Below are positions 1 through 6,207 of a stretch of DNA of 11,644 nucleotides, one piece after another (the stretch's first letter is position 1; every line of letters begins with the position of its first letter). The translations under genes were made by a program, and so were the position numbers. Under the pieces are notes generated by a model. The model made no database searches, had not been told where the DNA came from, and saw nothing but the letters and a program-made list of their open reading frames with translations. Origin of the DNA: Candidatus Adlerbacteria bacterium (GTDB lineage: Bacteria; Patescibacteriota; Minisyncoccia; Phycocordibacterales; SBAW01). The stretch spans positions 1 to 11,644 of the forward strand of contig CAIJVL010000016.1 in assembly GCA_903824155.1 (NCBI GenBank). The letters run 5' to 3'.

Positions 1-968
1 TACACGAAGAGGTGATAGCGCGCATAAAAGTGCTTGCCGGTTTGCGCACCGACGAGCATGCTGCCAGCCAGGACGGGCGCTTTAGCTATCAATTGCCCGA
101 CGGAAGCAAGGTAGTTGATCTGCGCGTGTCCATTGTGCCGACGTACCATGGGGAAAATGCCGTGCTGCGCCTCTTAACCCAGCATCAAGAACATAAGTCG
201 CTGGCCAGTTTGGGCTTTAGCAAAGGAGACCAGGCAAAAATCCGCACGGCGCTTAAAAGGCAAAGCGGCATGTTGCTCGCCACCGGCCCTACCGGCAGCG
301 GCAAGACAACAACGCTCTACACGATACTGAATATGCTTAATCGGCCGGAAGTTTCGATCGTTACTATCGAAGACCCTATAGAGTATGCTATCGACAATAT
401 CGAACAGATACCGGTGCAGGCCCGCACGGGCCTTACGTTTGCCAATGGCCTGCGCTCTATTTTACGGCAGGACCCGGACATCATCATGGTGGGCGAGATA
501 CGCGACAAGGAAACGGCAAGCATTGCGGTTAACACGGCTCTGACCGGGCACTTGCTCCTCTCGAGCGTGCACACCAGTAACGCAGCTACCACGCTGCCGC
601 GACTTTTAGATATGGGAATCGACCCATACTTGGTAGCCTCGACCGTAACGGCAGCCATTGGTCAGCGCTTGGTCCGCAGTATTTGCAATGCATGCAAAAA
701 AGCTTACCAAGAGGAGGGGAATACCTTATATAAAGGAGCGGGCTGCGACGCCTGCAGCGGCAGCGGCTATGCAGGCCGGCTTACCATTAACGAAGTGCTC
801 GTAGCCGACCAAGAAGTGCATGATGCAATACTCAGGCGCGCATCGGCGCAGGAGCTGGAAGCGATCGCCATACAAGCGGGCATGACGACAATGCGCGAAG
901 ACGGCCTTGCGAAGGTGCGTGCCGGCAAAACAACGCTCGAAGAGGTGCTGCGCGTGACGCACGAATAG
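1..968 (+). CDS. pilB: Type IV pilus assembly ATPase PilB/GspE family (5' truncated by window edge)
   Basis: Cytoplasmic hexameric ATPase that powers pilus extension. The frame is open to base 1, so the start lies outside the window; the GTG at 12 is internal. Counting from that GTG, the order is: RIKVLAG..QDGR, typical of the GspE/PilB N2-core junction (residues ~4-23); Walker A GPTGSGKTT (~92-100); the Asp/Glu box TIEDPIEY (~117-124); Walker B-like DPDIIMVGEIRD (~153-164); the His box TGHLLLSSVHTS (~177-188); and a CNAC...CDAC pair (~225-250), the tetracysteine zinc site usual in PilB/GspE. It ends with TAG four bases before the next gene, which encodes the matching platform protein. PilB (extension) rather than PilT (retraction) is favoured by the zinc motif and by the linkage to PilC and pilins. 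The family call is certain; the choice between pilus and type II secretion rests on context. Confidence 0.95.
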   Translation, partial: HEEVIARIKVLAGLRTDEHAASQDGRFSYQLPDGSKVVDLRVSIVPTYHGENAVLRLLTQHQEHKSLASLGFSKGDQAKIRTALKRQSGMLLATGPTGSGKTTTLYTILNMLNRPEVSIVTIEDPIEYAIDNIEQIPVQARTGLTFANGLRSILRQDPDIIMVGEIRDKETASIAVNTALTGHLLLSSVHTSNAATTLPRLLDMGIDPYLVASTVTAAIGQRLVRSICNACKKAYQEEGNTLYKGAGCDACSGSGYAGRLTINEVLVADQEVHDAILRRASAQELEAIAIQAGMTTMREDGLAKVRAGKTTLEEVLRVTHE

Positions 969-972
969 ATGT

Positions 973-2028
973 ATGTTTGGCACGAAGCTTTCCGTTGCGG
1001 AGCAATGTTTCATATTTAAGAGGCTTGCGTTTCTTATTGCGGCGGGCGTGCCGCTGATTGAAGCGCTGCGGATACTAGGGGAACAGGCCGCGAACAGGTC
1101 ACAAGCCATGTTGTTTAGCGCGTTGCTGGCCGACGTAAACGAGGGGCAGTCGCTCTCGCGCAGCCTTGCAAAACAATCCAACACGTTCAGTGCTTTTTCA
1201 CTATCAATAGTAAAAATAGGCGAGCAAAGCGGGACTCTTTCCTCTGCACTTACGTACCTTTCCGATGAATTGCGCAAAAGGCAGGAACTGAGGCGCCTGC
1301 TTATAGGAGCCTCTATATATCCCGCGCTTATAACCGTTGCAACCTTTGGTATAACGGCATTTTTACTGCTTTTCTTGTTTCCTAAAATCACGCCGATATT
1401 CACCAGTATGCATGTGGTCTTGCCGCTCTCGACCCGCATGGTAATGGCAGCGAGCTCTTTTTTAACGCACGATGGCGTTCAGTTCCTCGGCGTACTCATT
1501 GCCGCCGGTATTGCCGGTACGATAGTTGTGCGCAAAAGCAGACGCCTCCGCATCTTGTGTGATCGCTTGTTGCTGCGAATGCCGGTCATAGGAGAGGTGA
1601 TTAAAACCTACAACGCATCGCATATCTCCCGCACGCTCGGACTTTTGTTAAAAAGCGGCATCGCACTCTCCGTCGCAGTAGGTATTACCGCCGAGACCAC
1701 ACATAATCTTTTGTACCGGCGCGAGTTGTTTGGACTTGCTCGGGCAATCGAGCGCGGCGACAAAGTGTCTGACTATTTGGAAAGGCGCGCTGCATACTTT
1801 CTTCCCACGATGCGGCATTTGGTGGCAGTTGGCGAGCGCAGCGGCTCTTTAAGCGAAACGCTGCTGTATATTGCCGAAGGCTGCGATGCGGAAGTGTCCG
1901 AATTTACCAAGCGTCTGACAACGCTCGTAGAACCCGTGCTCATGATCGTCATGGGCCTGCTGGTCGGCTTTATCGCTATTTCGATTATTACGCCGCTCTA
2001 TGGCATTACGGAAGGATTGCATGCATAG
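973..2028 (+). CDS. pilC: Type IV pilus inner-membrane platform protein PilC/GspF family
   Basis: Polytopic membrane protein that couples the assembly ATPase to pilin insertion into the growing fibre. The 351 residues contain two T2SSF domains (~5-127 and ~210-330), each beginning with a recognisable F..L...L..G..L..AL pattern. Hydrophobic segments are seen at ~112-138 (ITAFLLLFLFPKI), ~167-186 (LIAAGIAGTIVV) and ~322-344 (IVMGLLVGFIAISIITPLYG). The conserved VGERSGSLSETL motif in the second domain and VKIGEQSGTLSSAL in the first are diagnostic repeats of the family. It is slightly shorter than the usual ~400 residues, as is common in small genomes. The ATG lies 4 bp after the ATPase stop with no clear Shine-Dalgarno, suggesting translational coupling. 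Its end overlaps the next start by 8 bp. Confidence 0.95.
   Translation: MFGTKLSVAEQCFIFKRLAFLIAAGVPLIEALRILGEQAANRSQAMLFSALLADVNEGQSLSRSLAKQSNTFSAFSLSIVKIGEQSGTLSSALTYLSDELRKRQELRRLLIGASIYPALITVATFGITAFLLLFLFPKITPIFTSMHVVLPLSTRMVMAASSFLTHDGVQFLGVLIAAGIAGTIVVRKSRRLRILCDRLLLRMPVIGEVIKTYNASHISRTLGLLLKSGIALSVAVGITAETTHNLLYRRELFGLARAIERGDKVSDYLERRAAYFLPTMRHLVAVGERSGSLSETLLYIAEGCDAEVSEFTKRLTTLVEPVLMIVMGLLVGFIAISIITPLYGITEGLHA
2010..2015 (+). promoter_or_regulatory. Ribosome binding site deciding the start of the FimT-like pilin
   Basis: GGAAGG lies 5 bases before the ATG at 2021, inside the end of the platform-protein gene. The alternative upstream ATG at 2000 has no purine-rich sequence in front of it and would give an unusually long leader, so 2021 is preferred. 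Confidence 0.65.
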
Positions 2029-2494
2029 GCGCGGGACTCGTACCCATGGTTTTACGCTTATTGAAGTTCTCATAGTGCTAGGATTATTTGCACTAATTGC
2101 AGGTCTGATACTTTCGTCTGGACTGCGCACCCATAGCGGTTTTACGGTCAAAGATGATGAGGATCTGGCGATCGCAACGCTCCAAAAGGCGCGCAGCCAG
2201 AGCATGCACGGCATATGCGAAGGGAGTGCCTGCGTTGGCGCGCTTGCACATGGTGTGCATGTAGCTCCGCACGCCCTAATTATTTTCCAAGGCTCTTCAT
2301 TTGATGCGAGCAAGTCGACAAACGAAAGTATGCCAGCGCAGAGTGCAGCGACCGGTTTTGCCGGCGGCGATATTTTGTTTGCGCCACTCTCCGGCAACGT
2401 GCAGGCAACCGGCACTATAATTATTTTTGATAGCGGAAGTACTACCGCCATACTTACCGTTGGAACCGGCGGCCAAATTATATGGAATCGGTAA
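2021..2494 (+). CDS. Type IV (pseudo)pilin, FimT/GspH-like
   Basis: A 157-residue prepilin. The short basic leader MHRRGTRTHG is cut before Phe by prepilin peptidase (G10|F11), followed by FTLIEV with the conserved Glu at +5 and a hydrophobic helix (LIVLGLFALIAGLIL) that anchors the subunit in the membrane and then packs in the pilus core. The remaining ~115 residues show alternating beta-strand character (IIIFDSGSTTAILTVGTGGQIIWNR at the end), as in GspH/FimT minor pseudopilins. It overlaps the platform gene by 8 bp and is followed 2 bp later by the preferred start of the next prepilin. It is likely a minor pilin that helps prime or cap the fibre. The pilin class is certain; the FimT/GspH subfamily is inferred from length and strand pattern. 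Confidence 0.88.
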   Translation: MHRRGTRTHGFTLIEVLIVLGLFALIAGLILSSGLRTHSGFTVKDDEDLAIATLQKARSQSMHGICEGSACVGALAHGVHVAPHALIIFQGSSFDASKSTNESMPAQSAATGFAGGDILFAPLSGNVQATGTIIIFDSGSTTAILTVGTGGQIIWNR

Positions 2495-2496
2495 AC

Positions 2497-4092
2497 ATGA
2501 AAATAACGGCTACAAATAAGGGTTTTTCGACCGTCGAGATGCTTATTGCGATGACGGTCATGAGCCTTATGCTCGGCGCCATCATGCTCGTTATTTTTGG
2601 AAGCCAAACTTTTGTGTCGGATGCATCCGCGCACGCGAAAGCCCTTTCACTTGCCTCATTGATACAAGAAGAGGAAGAGGTCCTGTCGCAAAAAGATTTT
2701 AATTTACTCTCTGCAAGCAGCAGCCTCTATACGATTGGTTCTACTACGTATGCAGCAGCGATAACTGTCGAGCTCCAGCCCGACTACGCAACACGCAAAG
2801 TCACCACGTCTGTCACGTGGCAGGAAGAACATGCGCGTACCGGCAAAGTATCGCTGGTAGACTACGTGGCCGATTACGAAAATGCAGCCAGTACCAACAC
2901 GTGCTCTATATCGGGCGATTGGTCTCATCCGACAGTCCAAAATGTCCAGACTAACTTTGCCCAGTTAGTAGGAGACAGCAGCGGCATATATTCGCTTGGC
3001 GGTGTTGATGCGTATAAAGGAAGGTTGTATGTTACGGCAACCGTTAGCGGCGCAACTAAAAAGAACTTTTTTATATTTGATACCACGGCGGGGCCTAGCC
3101 CACAGCTGCTCGGCTCGCTCGACACTACGGGCCCAAGTATCGGAAGCGGAGGCGCCGCGGTGGTTGTCGCGACAAGCAGTCAAAATAATAACCCAGGCAA
3201 CTTTGCGTACGTTGCCAATGCATACAATGCCAACTTTGCCACGTGTACGCCAAAGCCGGCTGATCCCAACGGGGGCAATTGCGCGCAATTGCAGATTTTT
3301 GATGTTACTAATCCCGCTGCGCCTGTGTTGATTAGCAATTATCTGCTGCCGACGACCACTGCAAGCGCGCATGTAACCGGTAGCGGCTCCAGTGGTGCCG
3401 TCGGCAGCAGTATTTTTTATAAAGACGGGTACATTTATTTGGGGCTGACTAAAACGACGACTGGCCCGGAGTTTAATATTATCGACGTACACAATCCTCA
3501 CTCTCCCGCGTGGGTGGGCGGCTACAAAGTCGGCTACGTGGTAAATGCCATATACGTAGCTGACAACATTGCCTATATTGCGCATCCAACCGACAGCTCT
3601 GCAACTCTGCCAGAGCAGGTAACCGTGCTTTCGCTGACCGACAAATCGAACCCTGTGCGCATAAGCGGTTATAAAGCGCCCGACAAGCAGGGTAACGGTA
3701 AAAGTTTGTACAGAGCGGGCAGTACCTTATATATAGGCCGCACCGTCAACACGACTGCCGGCAGTAACGATGCGTATGTGCTGCACGATGATGATCCGGC
3801 AAATCTTGTAGCGCTAAATCCCAATACGCCGCAGCCGCTGGGCATCAAACTAAGTTCATCTATAAACGCGCTTTTGGCGCGCGGCCAACTGCTCTTCCTG
3901 CTCAGTGGCACTTCGGGCACGCCGGGTTCTTTGAATATTTTTAATCCTGCGGTTTCAACCTCAACCCCTCTCGCCTCGCTCGCGCTTCCCGGCGCATCTT
4001 CGGGGGCAGCCATGGATTGCGAGGGCAATACTCTCTATGCTGCTTCAAATGACCTCTCAAACAAAGGATACTTGTCAGTTATCTATCCATAA
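2497..4092 (+). CDS. Pilin fused to a predicted LVIVD-like beta-propeller (candidate pilus-tip adhesin)
   Basis: A 531-residue prepilin. The leader MKITATNKG is followed by FSTVEM (cleavage G9|F10, Glu at +5) and a hydrophobic helix to ~residue 35. A pilin-like alpha/beta region runs to ~130. From ~145 to the end come about seven repeats of ~45-60 residues, each with a pattern such as IYYKDG/VADN..AYIA...(L)QIFDVTNP..P, ending in LSVIYP. This resembles LVIVD/seven-bladed beta-propeller repeats; clear examples are LQIFDVTNPAAPVLI, FNIIDVHNPHSPAWVGGY and VTVLSLTDKSNPVRISGY. Such a bulky domain cannot pack along a fibre, so a tip position and a ligand-binding role are inferred, by analogy with propeller-bearing tip proteins such as PilY1. 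An in-frame ATG at 2482 is possible. ATG 2497 gives the more typical leader and follows GGAATCGG by 5 bp. Confidence 0.85.
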   Translation: MKITATNKGFSTVEMLIAMTVMSLMLGAIMLVIFGSQTFVSDASAHAKALSLASLIQEEEEVLSQKDFNLLSASSSLYTIGSTTYAAAITVELQPDYATRKVTTSVTWQEEHARTGKVSLVDYVADYENAASTNTCSISGDWSHPTVQNVQTNFAQLVGDSSGIYSLGGVDAYKGRLYVTATVSGATKKNFFIFDTTAGPSPQLLGSLDTTGPSIGSGGAAVVVATSSQNNNPGNFAYVANAYNANFATCTPKPADPNGGNCAQLQIFDVTNPAAPVLISNYLLPTTTASAHVTGSGSSGAVGSSIFYKDGYIYLGLTKTTTGPEFNIIDVHNPHSPAWVGGYKVGYVVNAIYVADNIAYIAHPTDSSATLPEQVTVLSLTDKSNPVRISGYKAPDKQGNGKSLYRAGSTLYIGRTVNTTAGSNDAYVLHDDDPANLVALNPNTPQPLGIKLSSSINALLARGQLLFLLSGTSGTPGSLNIFNPAVSTSTPLASLALPGASSGAAMDCEGNTLYAASNDLSNKGYLSVIYP

Positions 4093-4093
4093 T

Positions 4094-4480
4094 ATGTCCT
4101 GCTTTACCTATACACGCGGCTTCACTCTTATCGAAACCATAGTATATCTGGCGCTCTTTAGTATTGTCATTGGCGGGGCGTTGGCCGCCACGACGCTTTT
4201 ATTCGAAGGCGCCGGTCGCGATACTACGCGTGCACGACTGCAAGAAGAGGGAAATTTTATGCTAGATAAGGTTGCGTATGAGGAAATGGTACCTGACACC
4301 ATTTATTTACAGGGCTTGGTTGATCCTTCGATTGTGGTGAGCAATAACGGCGTGTACGCTGCCAGCTCATCCAACTTAGGCGCGACCATAGAAACTATCG
4401 GCGTTTATTTTACGCTTACGACTCACACGCGGCAGGGCAGGGTGGTGAGCGAAGATTTTTCCGCAACTACAACGTTATGA
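4094..4480 (+). CDS. Type IV prepilin, minor pilin
   Basis: A 128-residue prepilin. Leader MSCFTYTRG, then FTLIETI (cleavage G9|F10, Glu at +5), hydrophobic helix LALFSIVIGGALAATTLL, then a short alpha/beta globular region rich in Thr and Ser. The size and the N-terminal FTLIE(T)IVYLALF pattern resemble PilW/GspJ-type minor pilins, but the globular part is too short for a firm assignment. The ATG at 4094 follows the propeller-pilin stop by one base. Longer in-frame starts at 4037 and 4049 lie inside that gene and would give an implausibly long leader, so the short form is chosen, probably translated by coupling. The stop (TGA) overlaps the next ATG by four bases. Confidence 0.8.
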   Translation: MSCFTYTRGFTLIETIVYLALFSIVIGGALAATTLLFEGAGRDTTRARLQEEGNFMLDKVAYEEMVPDTIYLQGLVDPSIVVSNNGVYAASSSNLGATIETIGVYFTLTTHTRQGRVVSEDFSATTTL

Positions 4481-4893
4481 AAGGATTCATCGCGCTCATG
4501 TCGGTCATTATAGTTTCAATTATATTGCTGGGCCTTGCGCTCAGCGGTTCGACCCTTGCGTTTTTCTCGCGCTTTAACGGGCTTGACCAAGAGTCGTACC
4601 GACAAGCGCAAGCTCTGGCGCGCAGTTGTGCTAACGAGGCGCTTTTGCAGCTGGCACAAAACTATTCTTACGCTGCTGGCCATCAACTGCTGACGCTCGG
4701 CACAGAGCGCTGTTATATAGAGTCAATCACTACACTCAATTCGACCGCAACGCAAAAAGAAGTAGAGATCCAAACTTCCGCCAATTATCACTCAGCTTTT
4801 GCAACGCTTACCATGATTGCAGTCATACAAGACCCCTCTACAGGCACGCCGCAACAGGCGACTATCCCGGTTGTCATACAGGCAGCGTACTAA
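4477..4893 (+). CDS. Pilin-like protein lacking Glu+5 (PilX/GspK-like minor component)
   Basis: A 138-residue protein with a minimal prepilin leader MKG followed by FIALMSVIIVSIILLGLALSG. The hydrophobic helix starts immediately after the predicted G3|F4 cleavage site, but position +5 is Met instead of Glu. Lack of Glu+5 is characteristic of GspK-type tip pseudopilins, and PilX-type minor pilins often occupy this last place in minor-pilin clusters. Two cysteines (SCANEA near residue 46 and RCYIES near 76) could form a disulphide. ATGA overlap with the preceding prepilin points to translational coupling. It is the last gene of the operon before the transposase unit. The pilin-like nature is well supported; the GspK/PilX analogy is inference. 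Confidence 0.75.
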   Translation: MKGFIALMSVIIVSIILLGLALSGSTLAFFSRFNGLDQESYRQAQALARSCANEALLQLAQNYSYAAGHQLLTLGTERCYIESITTLNSTATQKEVEIQTSANYHSAFATLTMIAVIQDPSTGTPQQATIPVVIQAAY

Positions 4894-4898
4894 AGTCC

Positions 4899-4923
4899 AA
4901 CTTCAAGGTTCGACCTTGAAGTT
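4899..4923. repeat. REP-like palindrome, copy A (transposase-distal end)
   Basis: Perfect 11-bp inverted repeat with a 3-base TCG loop; the core is TTCAAGGTTCGACCTTGAA. It lies between the convergent ends of the last pilin-like gene and the transposase. The transposase stop codon (4903-4905, minus strand) and its last six codons are inside it. There is no T-run on either side, so it is not a classic intrinsic terminator, although as a hairpin it could still stabilise both 3' ends. Confidence 0.9.
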
Positions 4924-5565
4924 AAGCCACTCACCTAATTCTGCAATAAATTCTTTAGAAGTTGAAAAGTAGTCTGGGAGAGCCTCGCGGTTGATAATAG
5001 CAGATTCCACTCGGGTATTTCCGGCATATTCTGGGAAACTGGAGCCGGTGTATTGATAAAGATACTTCTTTGCCCTCTTCATGTTCTTGATTCCGTTTTC
5101 TTTCCAACCTGGTTCGATTAACTTGATAGGATTAAGGTGTATATATGCCATTAGATACTTTAGGTATGTATCTTCACTGGCATGTGTTGCCTTAAACTTT
5201 CCCTGAAAGAGAGATCCTGTGCGATCGTGCCGTTTATTAAAATACATCGTGTAGCCAGTTATTAATTTCTGCATGAATTTACTCATCCCTCCGGGAGCCT
5301 TTTCACGGATGAGCAAATGAAAATGATTGGGCATGAGGCAATAGGCGCACAGATCAACCAGTGTCTCTCCTCGGTCGGTTCCCGCAAGTTCCTTCAAGGT
5401 TCGACCTTGAAGTTGAAGGTGTACGGCTTTGTTGCCGTTTGCAGCATACAAAAGGGAAAGGAAACGGTCATAATCAGCCCTAGTTTTAAAAATAGAGCGC
5501 TTTTCAGTACCGCGGTTATAAATATGGTAATACTCGCCAGGGGCAAAAGTTACATTTCTACTCAT
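4903..5565 (-). CDS. REP-associated tyrosine transposase (RAYT, Y1/HUH family)
   Basis: A 220-residue single-strand DNA transposase/nickase. N-terminal YYHIYNRGT (12-20) is the family opening motif. The HUH metal-binding motif is NHFHLLIRE (His81, His83). The likely catalytic Tyr lies in GYTMYFN (Tyr105 or Tyr108), followed by the family signature RTGSLFQGKFK (116-125) and YIHLNPIK (141-148). This order and length fit RAYT domesticated transposases. Two stretches are encoded by the palindrome: LQGRTLK (52-58) and the C-terminus NFKVEP followed by the stop. The ATG at 5565 has no Shine-Dalgarno; a TATACT -10 (5578-5573) places the expected transcript start at the ATG, so a leaderless mRNA is possible. 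The gene is convergent with the pilin operon. Whether it is active is unknown; the reading frame and catalytic motifs are intact. Confidence 0.93.
   Translation of the reverse strand: MSRNVTFAPGEYYHIYNRGTEKRSIFKTRADYDRFLSLLYAANGNKAVHLQLQGRTLKELAGTDRGETLVDLCAYCLMPNHFHLLIREKAPGGMSKFMQKLITGYTMYFNKRHDRTGSLFQGKFKATHASEDTYLKYLMAYIHLNPIKLIEPGWKENGIKNMKRAKKYLYQYTGSSFPEYAGNTRVESAIINREALPDYFSTSKEFIAELGEWLNFKVEP
5392..5412. repeat. REP-like palindrome, copy B, inside the transposase gene
   Basis: 9-bp perfect arms around TCG, same core as copies A and C (TTCAAGGTTCGACCTTGAA). It covers exactly seven codons of the transposase (Leu52-Lys58) and keeps the frame. It lies in the same orientation as copy A. 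Confidence 0.9.
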
Positions 5566-5572
5566 GGCGGGG

Positions 5573-5578
5573 AGTATA
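5573..5578 (-). promoter_or_regulatory. Candidate -10 element of the transposase gene
   Basis: TATACT on the minus strand (5 of 6 consensus), ending 7 bases before the ATG, so transcription should begin at or next to the start codon. The sequence 17 bp upstream is TTCGAC, the centre of palindrome C. It is a poor -35 match, so the promoter may be weak or controlled through the palindrome. Confidence 0.45.
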
Positions 5579-5587
5579 CATCAAAGC

Positions 5588-5610
5588 ACTTCAAGGTCGA
5601 ACCTTGAAGT
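5588..5610. repeat. REP-like palindrome, copy C (upstream of transposase)
   Basis: 10-bp perfect arms around a CGA loop on the + strand, i.e. the reverse complement of the TCG loop in copy A. It lies 22-45 bases upstream of the transposase start, over the -35 region of the predicted promoter. It marks the other border of the unit. Confidence 0.9.
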
Positions 5611-5647
5611 TAAATAACCCAATAAAATCCCCCAATTGTAAATGTTG

Positions 5648-5675
5648 TTGCATATTAAAACGGGGGTGGTAGAGT
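5648..5675 (+). promoter_or_regulatory. Candidate promoter of the main pilin gene (extended -10)
   Basis: TTGCAT (5648-5653), 16-bp spacer, then TGG-TAGAGT (-10 at 5670-5675). The expected transcript start is around 5682, directly before the ATG at 5683, implying a leaderless or nearly leaderless message. The -10 match is moderate (TAGAGT), so confidence is limited. Confidence 0.4.
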
Positions 5676-5682
5676 GCCGCCC

Positions 5683-6144
5683 ATGAAAACATTTAATCGT
5701 GAGAAGGTTCGCGGCTTTACGCTCATCGAGATTTTAATAGTTATAGGTATCATTGCCATTTTAGCGTCCGTTGTCATCGTAGCCATTAACCCGGCCAAGC
5801 AGTTTGCGCAGGCCCGCAACACCCAGCGCGAGAGCGATGTTAGTACCATATTAAACGCAATAGGGCAGAACATTGCCGATTACAAAGGCGTCTTTAGCTG
5901 CAACAGCGTCACTATTGCAACTGCCCCGGCAACTTCGACCATCGGCATCGCGGGCGTCGACCTTGCCTCCTGTCTCGTGCCCACGTATATTCCAACTCAA
6001 ATCCCGACCGACCCCTCGAACGGTACTGCAGCCAACACCGGCTATACCGTTTCGGCCGACGCTTTGGGCCGCTACACCGTGTGCGCGCCCAACCATGCCG
6101 AAGCGGCGGTGCCTGGCAGCAGCGCTTATTGTTTGACTCGCTAG
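5683..6144 (+). CDS. pilA: Type IV pilin, probable major subunit
   Basis: A 153-residue prepilin. Basic leader MKTFNREKVRG, cleavage G11|F12, FTLIEI with Glu+5, then a long hydrophobic helix (LIVIGIIAILASVVIVAINP) continuing into the amphipathic AKQFAQARNTQRESDVSTIL segment typical of Parcubacteria-style pilins. The globular domain (~55-153) has four cysteines (FSCNS, LASCL, YTVCAP, SAYCLT), able to form two disulphides, including a C-terminal loop like the D-region of type IVa pilins. It is preceded by the transposase unit and likely has its own promoter, which fits high expression of a major subunit. A GTG nine bases upstream (5674) is an alternative start, but it lies within the predicted -10. 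Major-subunit status is inferred from sequence and isolation from the minor cluster. Confidence 0.85.
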   Translation: MKTFNREKVRGFTLIEILIVIGIIAILASVVIVAINPAKQFAQARNTQRESDVSTILNAIGQNIADYKGVFSCNSVTIATAPATSTIGIAGVDLASCLVPTYIPTQIPTDPSNGTAANTGYTVSADALGRYTVCAPNHAEAAVPGSSAYCLTR

Positions 6145-6160
6145 CGGATGGTGGTATGTT
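6133..6160 (+). promoter_or_regulatory. Candidate sigma70-type promoter with extended -10
   Basis: TTGACT (6133-6138, 5 of 6 consensus), 16-bp spacer, TGG immediately before TATGTT (6155-6160). The -35 lies inside the last codons of the pilin gene. Predicted start near 6167 gives a leader of about 41 bases and supports the ATG at 6208 over the in-frame ATG at 6148, which lies upstream of the transcript start. Confidence 0.6.
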
Positions 6161-6207
6161 TTTGGCACAAAGCCATTAACAACCATTTTAGCTCATTCCT
6201 TATATAT

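Larger units (their letters stand above)
4899..5610 (-). mobile_element. Putative REP/RAYT unit (transposase gene bounded by inverted palindromes)
   Basis: A 712-bp unit formed by the Y1 transposase gene and the flanking palindromes A (4899-4923, loop TCG on +) and C (5588-5610, loop CGA on +), which are in opposite orientation. Family knowledge: RAYT transposases process single-stranded REP hairpins, and IS200/IS605 relatives use subterminal hairpins as ends. The unit sits between minor and major pilin genes, as an insertion would. No target-site duplication is expected for this class and none is claimed. The true outer boundaries are unknown. Confidence 0.65.

Noticed and set aside
2000..2020. 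Longer start for the FimT-like pilin at ATG 2000
   Set aside because: There is no ribosome binding site before it, while GGAAGG precedes ATG 2021 at good spacing and gives a normal prepilin leader.
4899..4923. Classic intrinsic terminator for the pilin operon
   Set aside because: The hairpin is strong but has no T-run on either strand. The repeat interpretation explains it better, though some 3'-end role is possible.
5317..5607. Plus-strand open frame of 96 codons across the 5' part of the transposase gene, ending in HFKVEP
   Set aside because: It is antisense to a well-supported gene with intact family motifs. Its end resembles the transposase C-terminus only because both run through copies of the same palindrome.
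4899..5610. CRISPR-like array from the repeated TTCAAGGTTCGACCTTGAA
   Set aside because: The three copies are unevenly spaced (about 490 and 195 bp), differ in orientation, and one is inside a coding region. There are no spacer units or cas genes.
5674..5682. GTG 5674 as start of the main pilin
   Set aside because: It overlaps the candidate -10 hexamer and would need an upstream transcript start. ATG 5683 gives the standard basic leader. GGGGGTGG upstream leaves this slightly open.
6148..6207. N-terminal extension of the SdrD-like protein from ATG 6148
   Set aside because: It lies within the predicted promoter, before the expected transcript start, and would bury the signal peptide 20 residues inside the protein.
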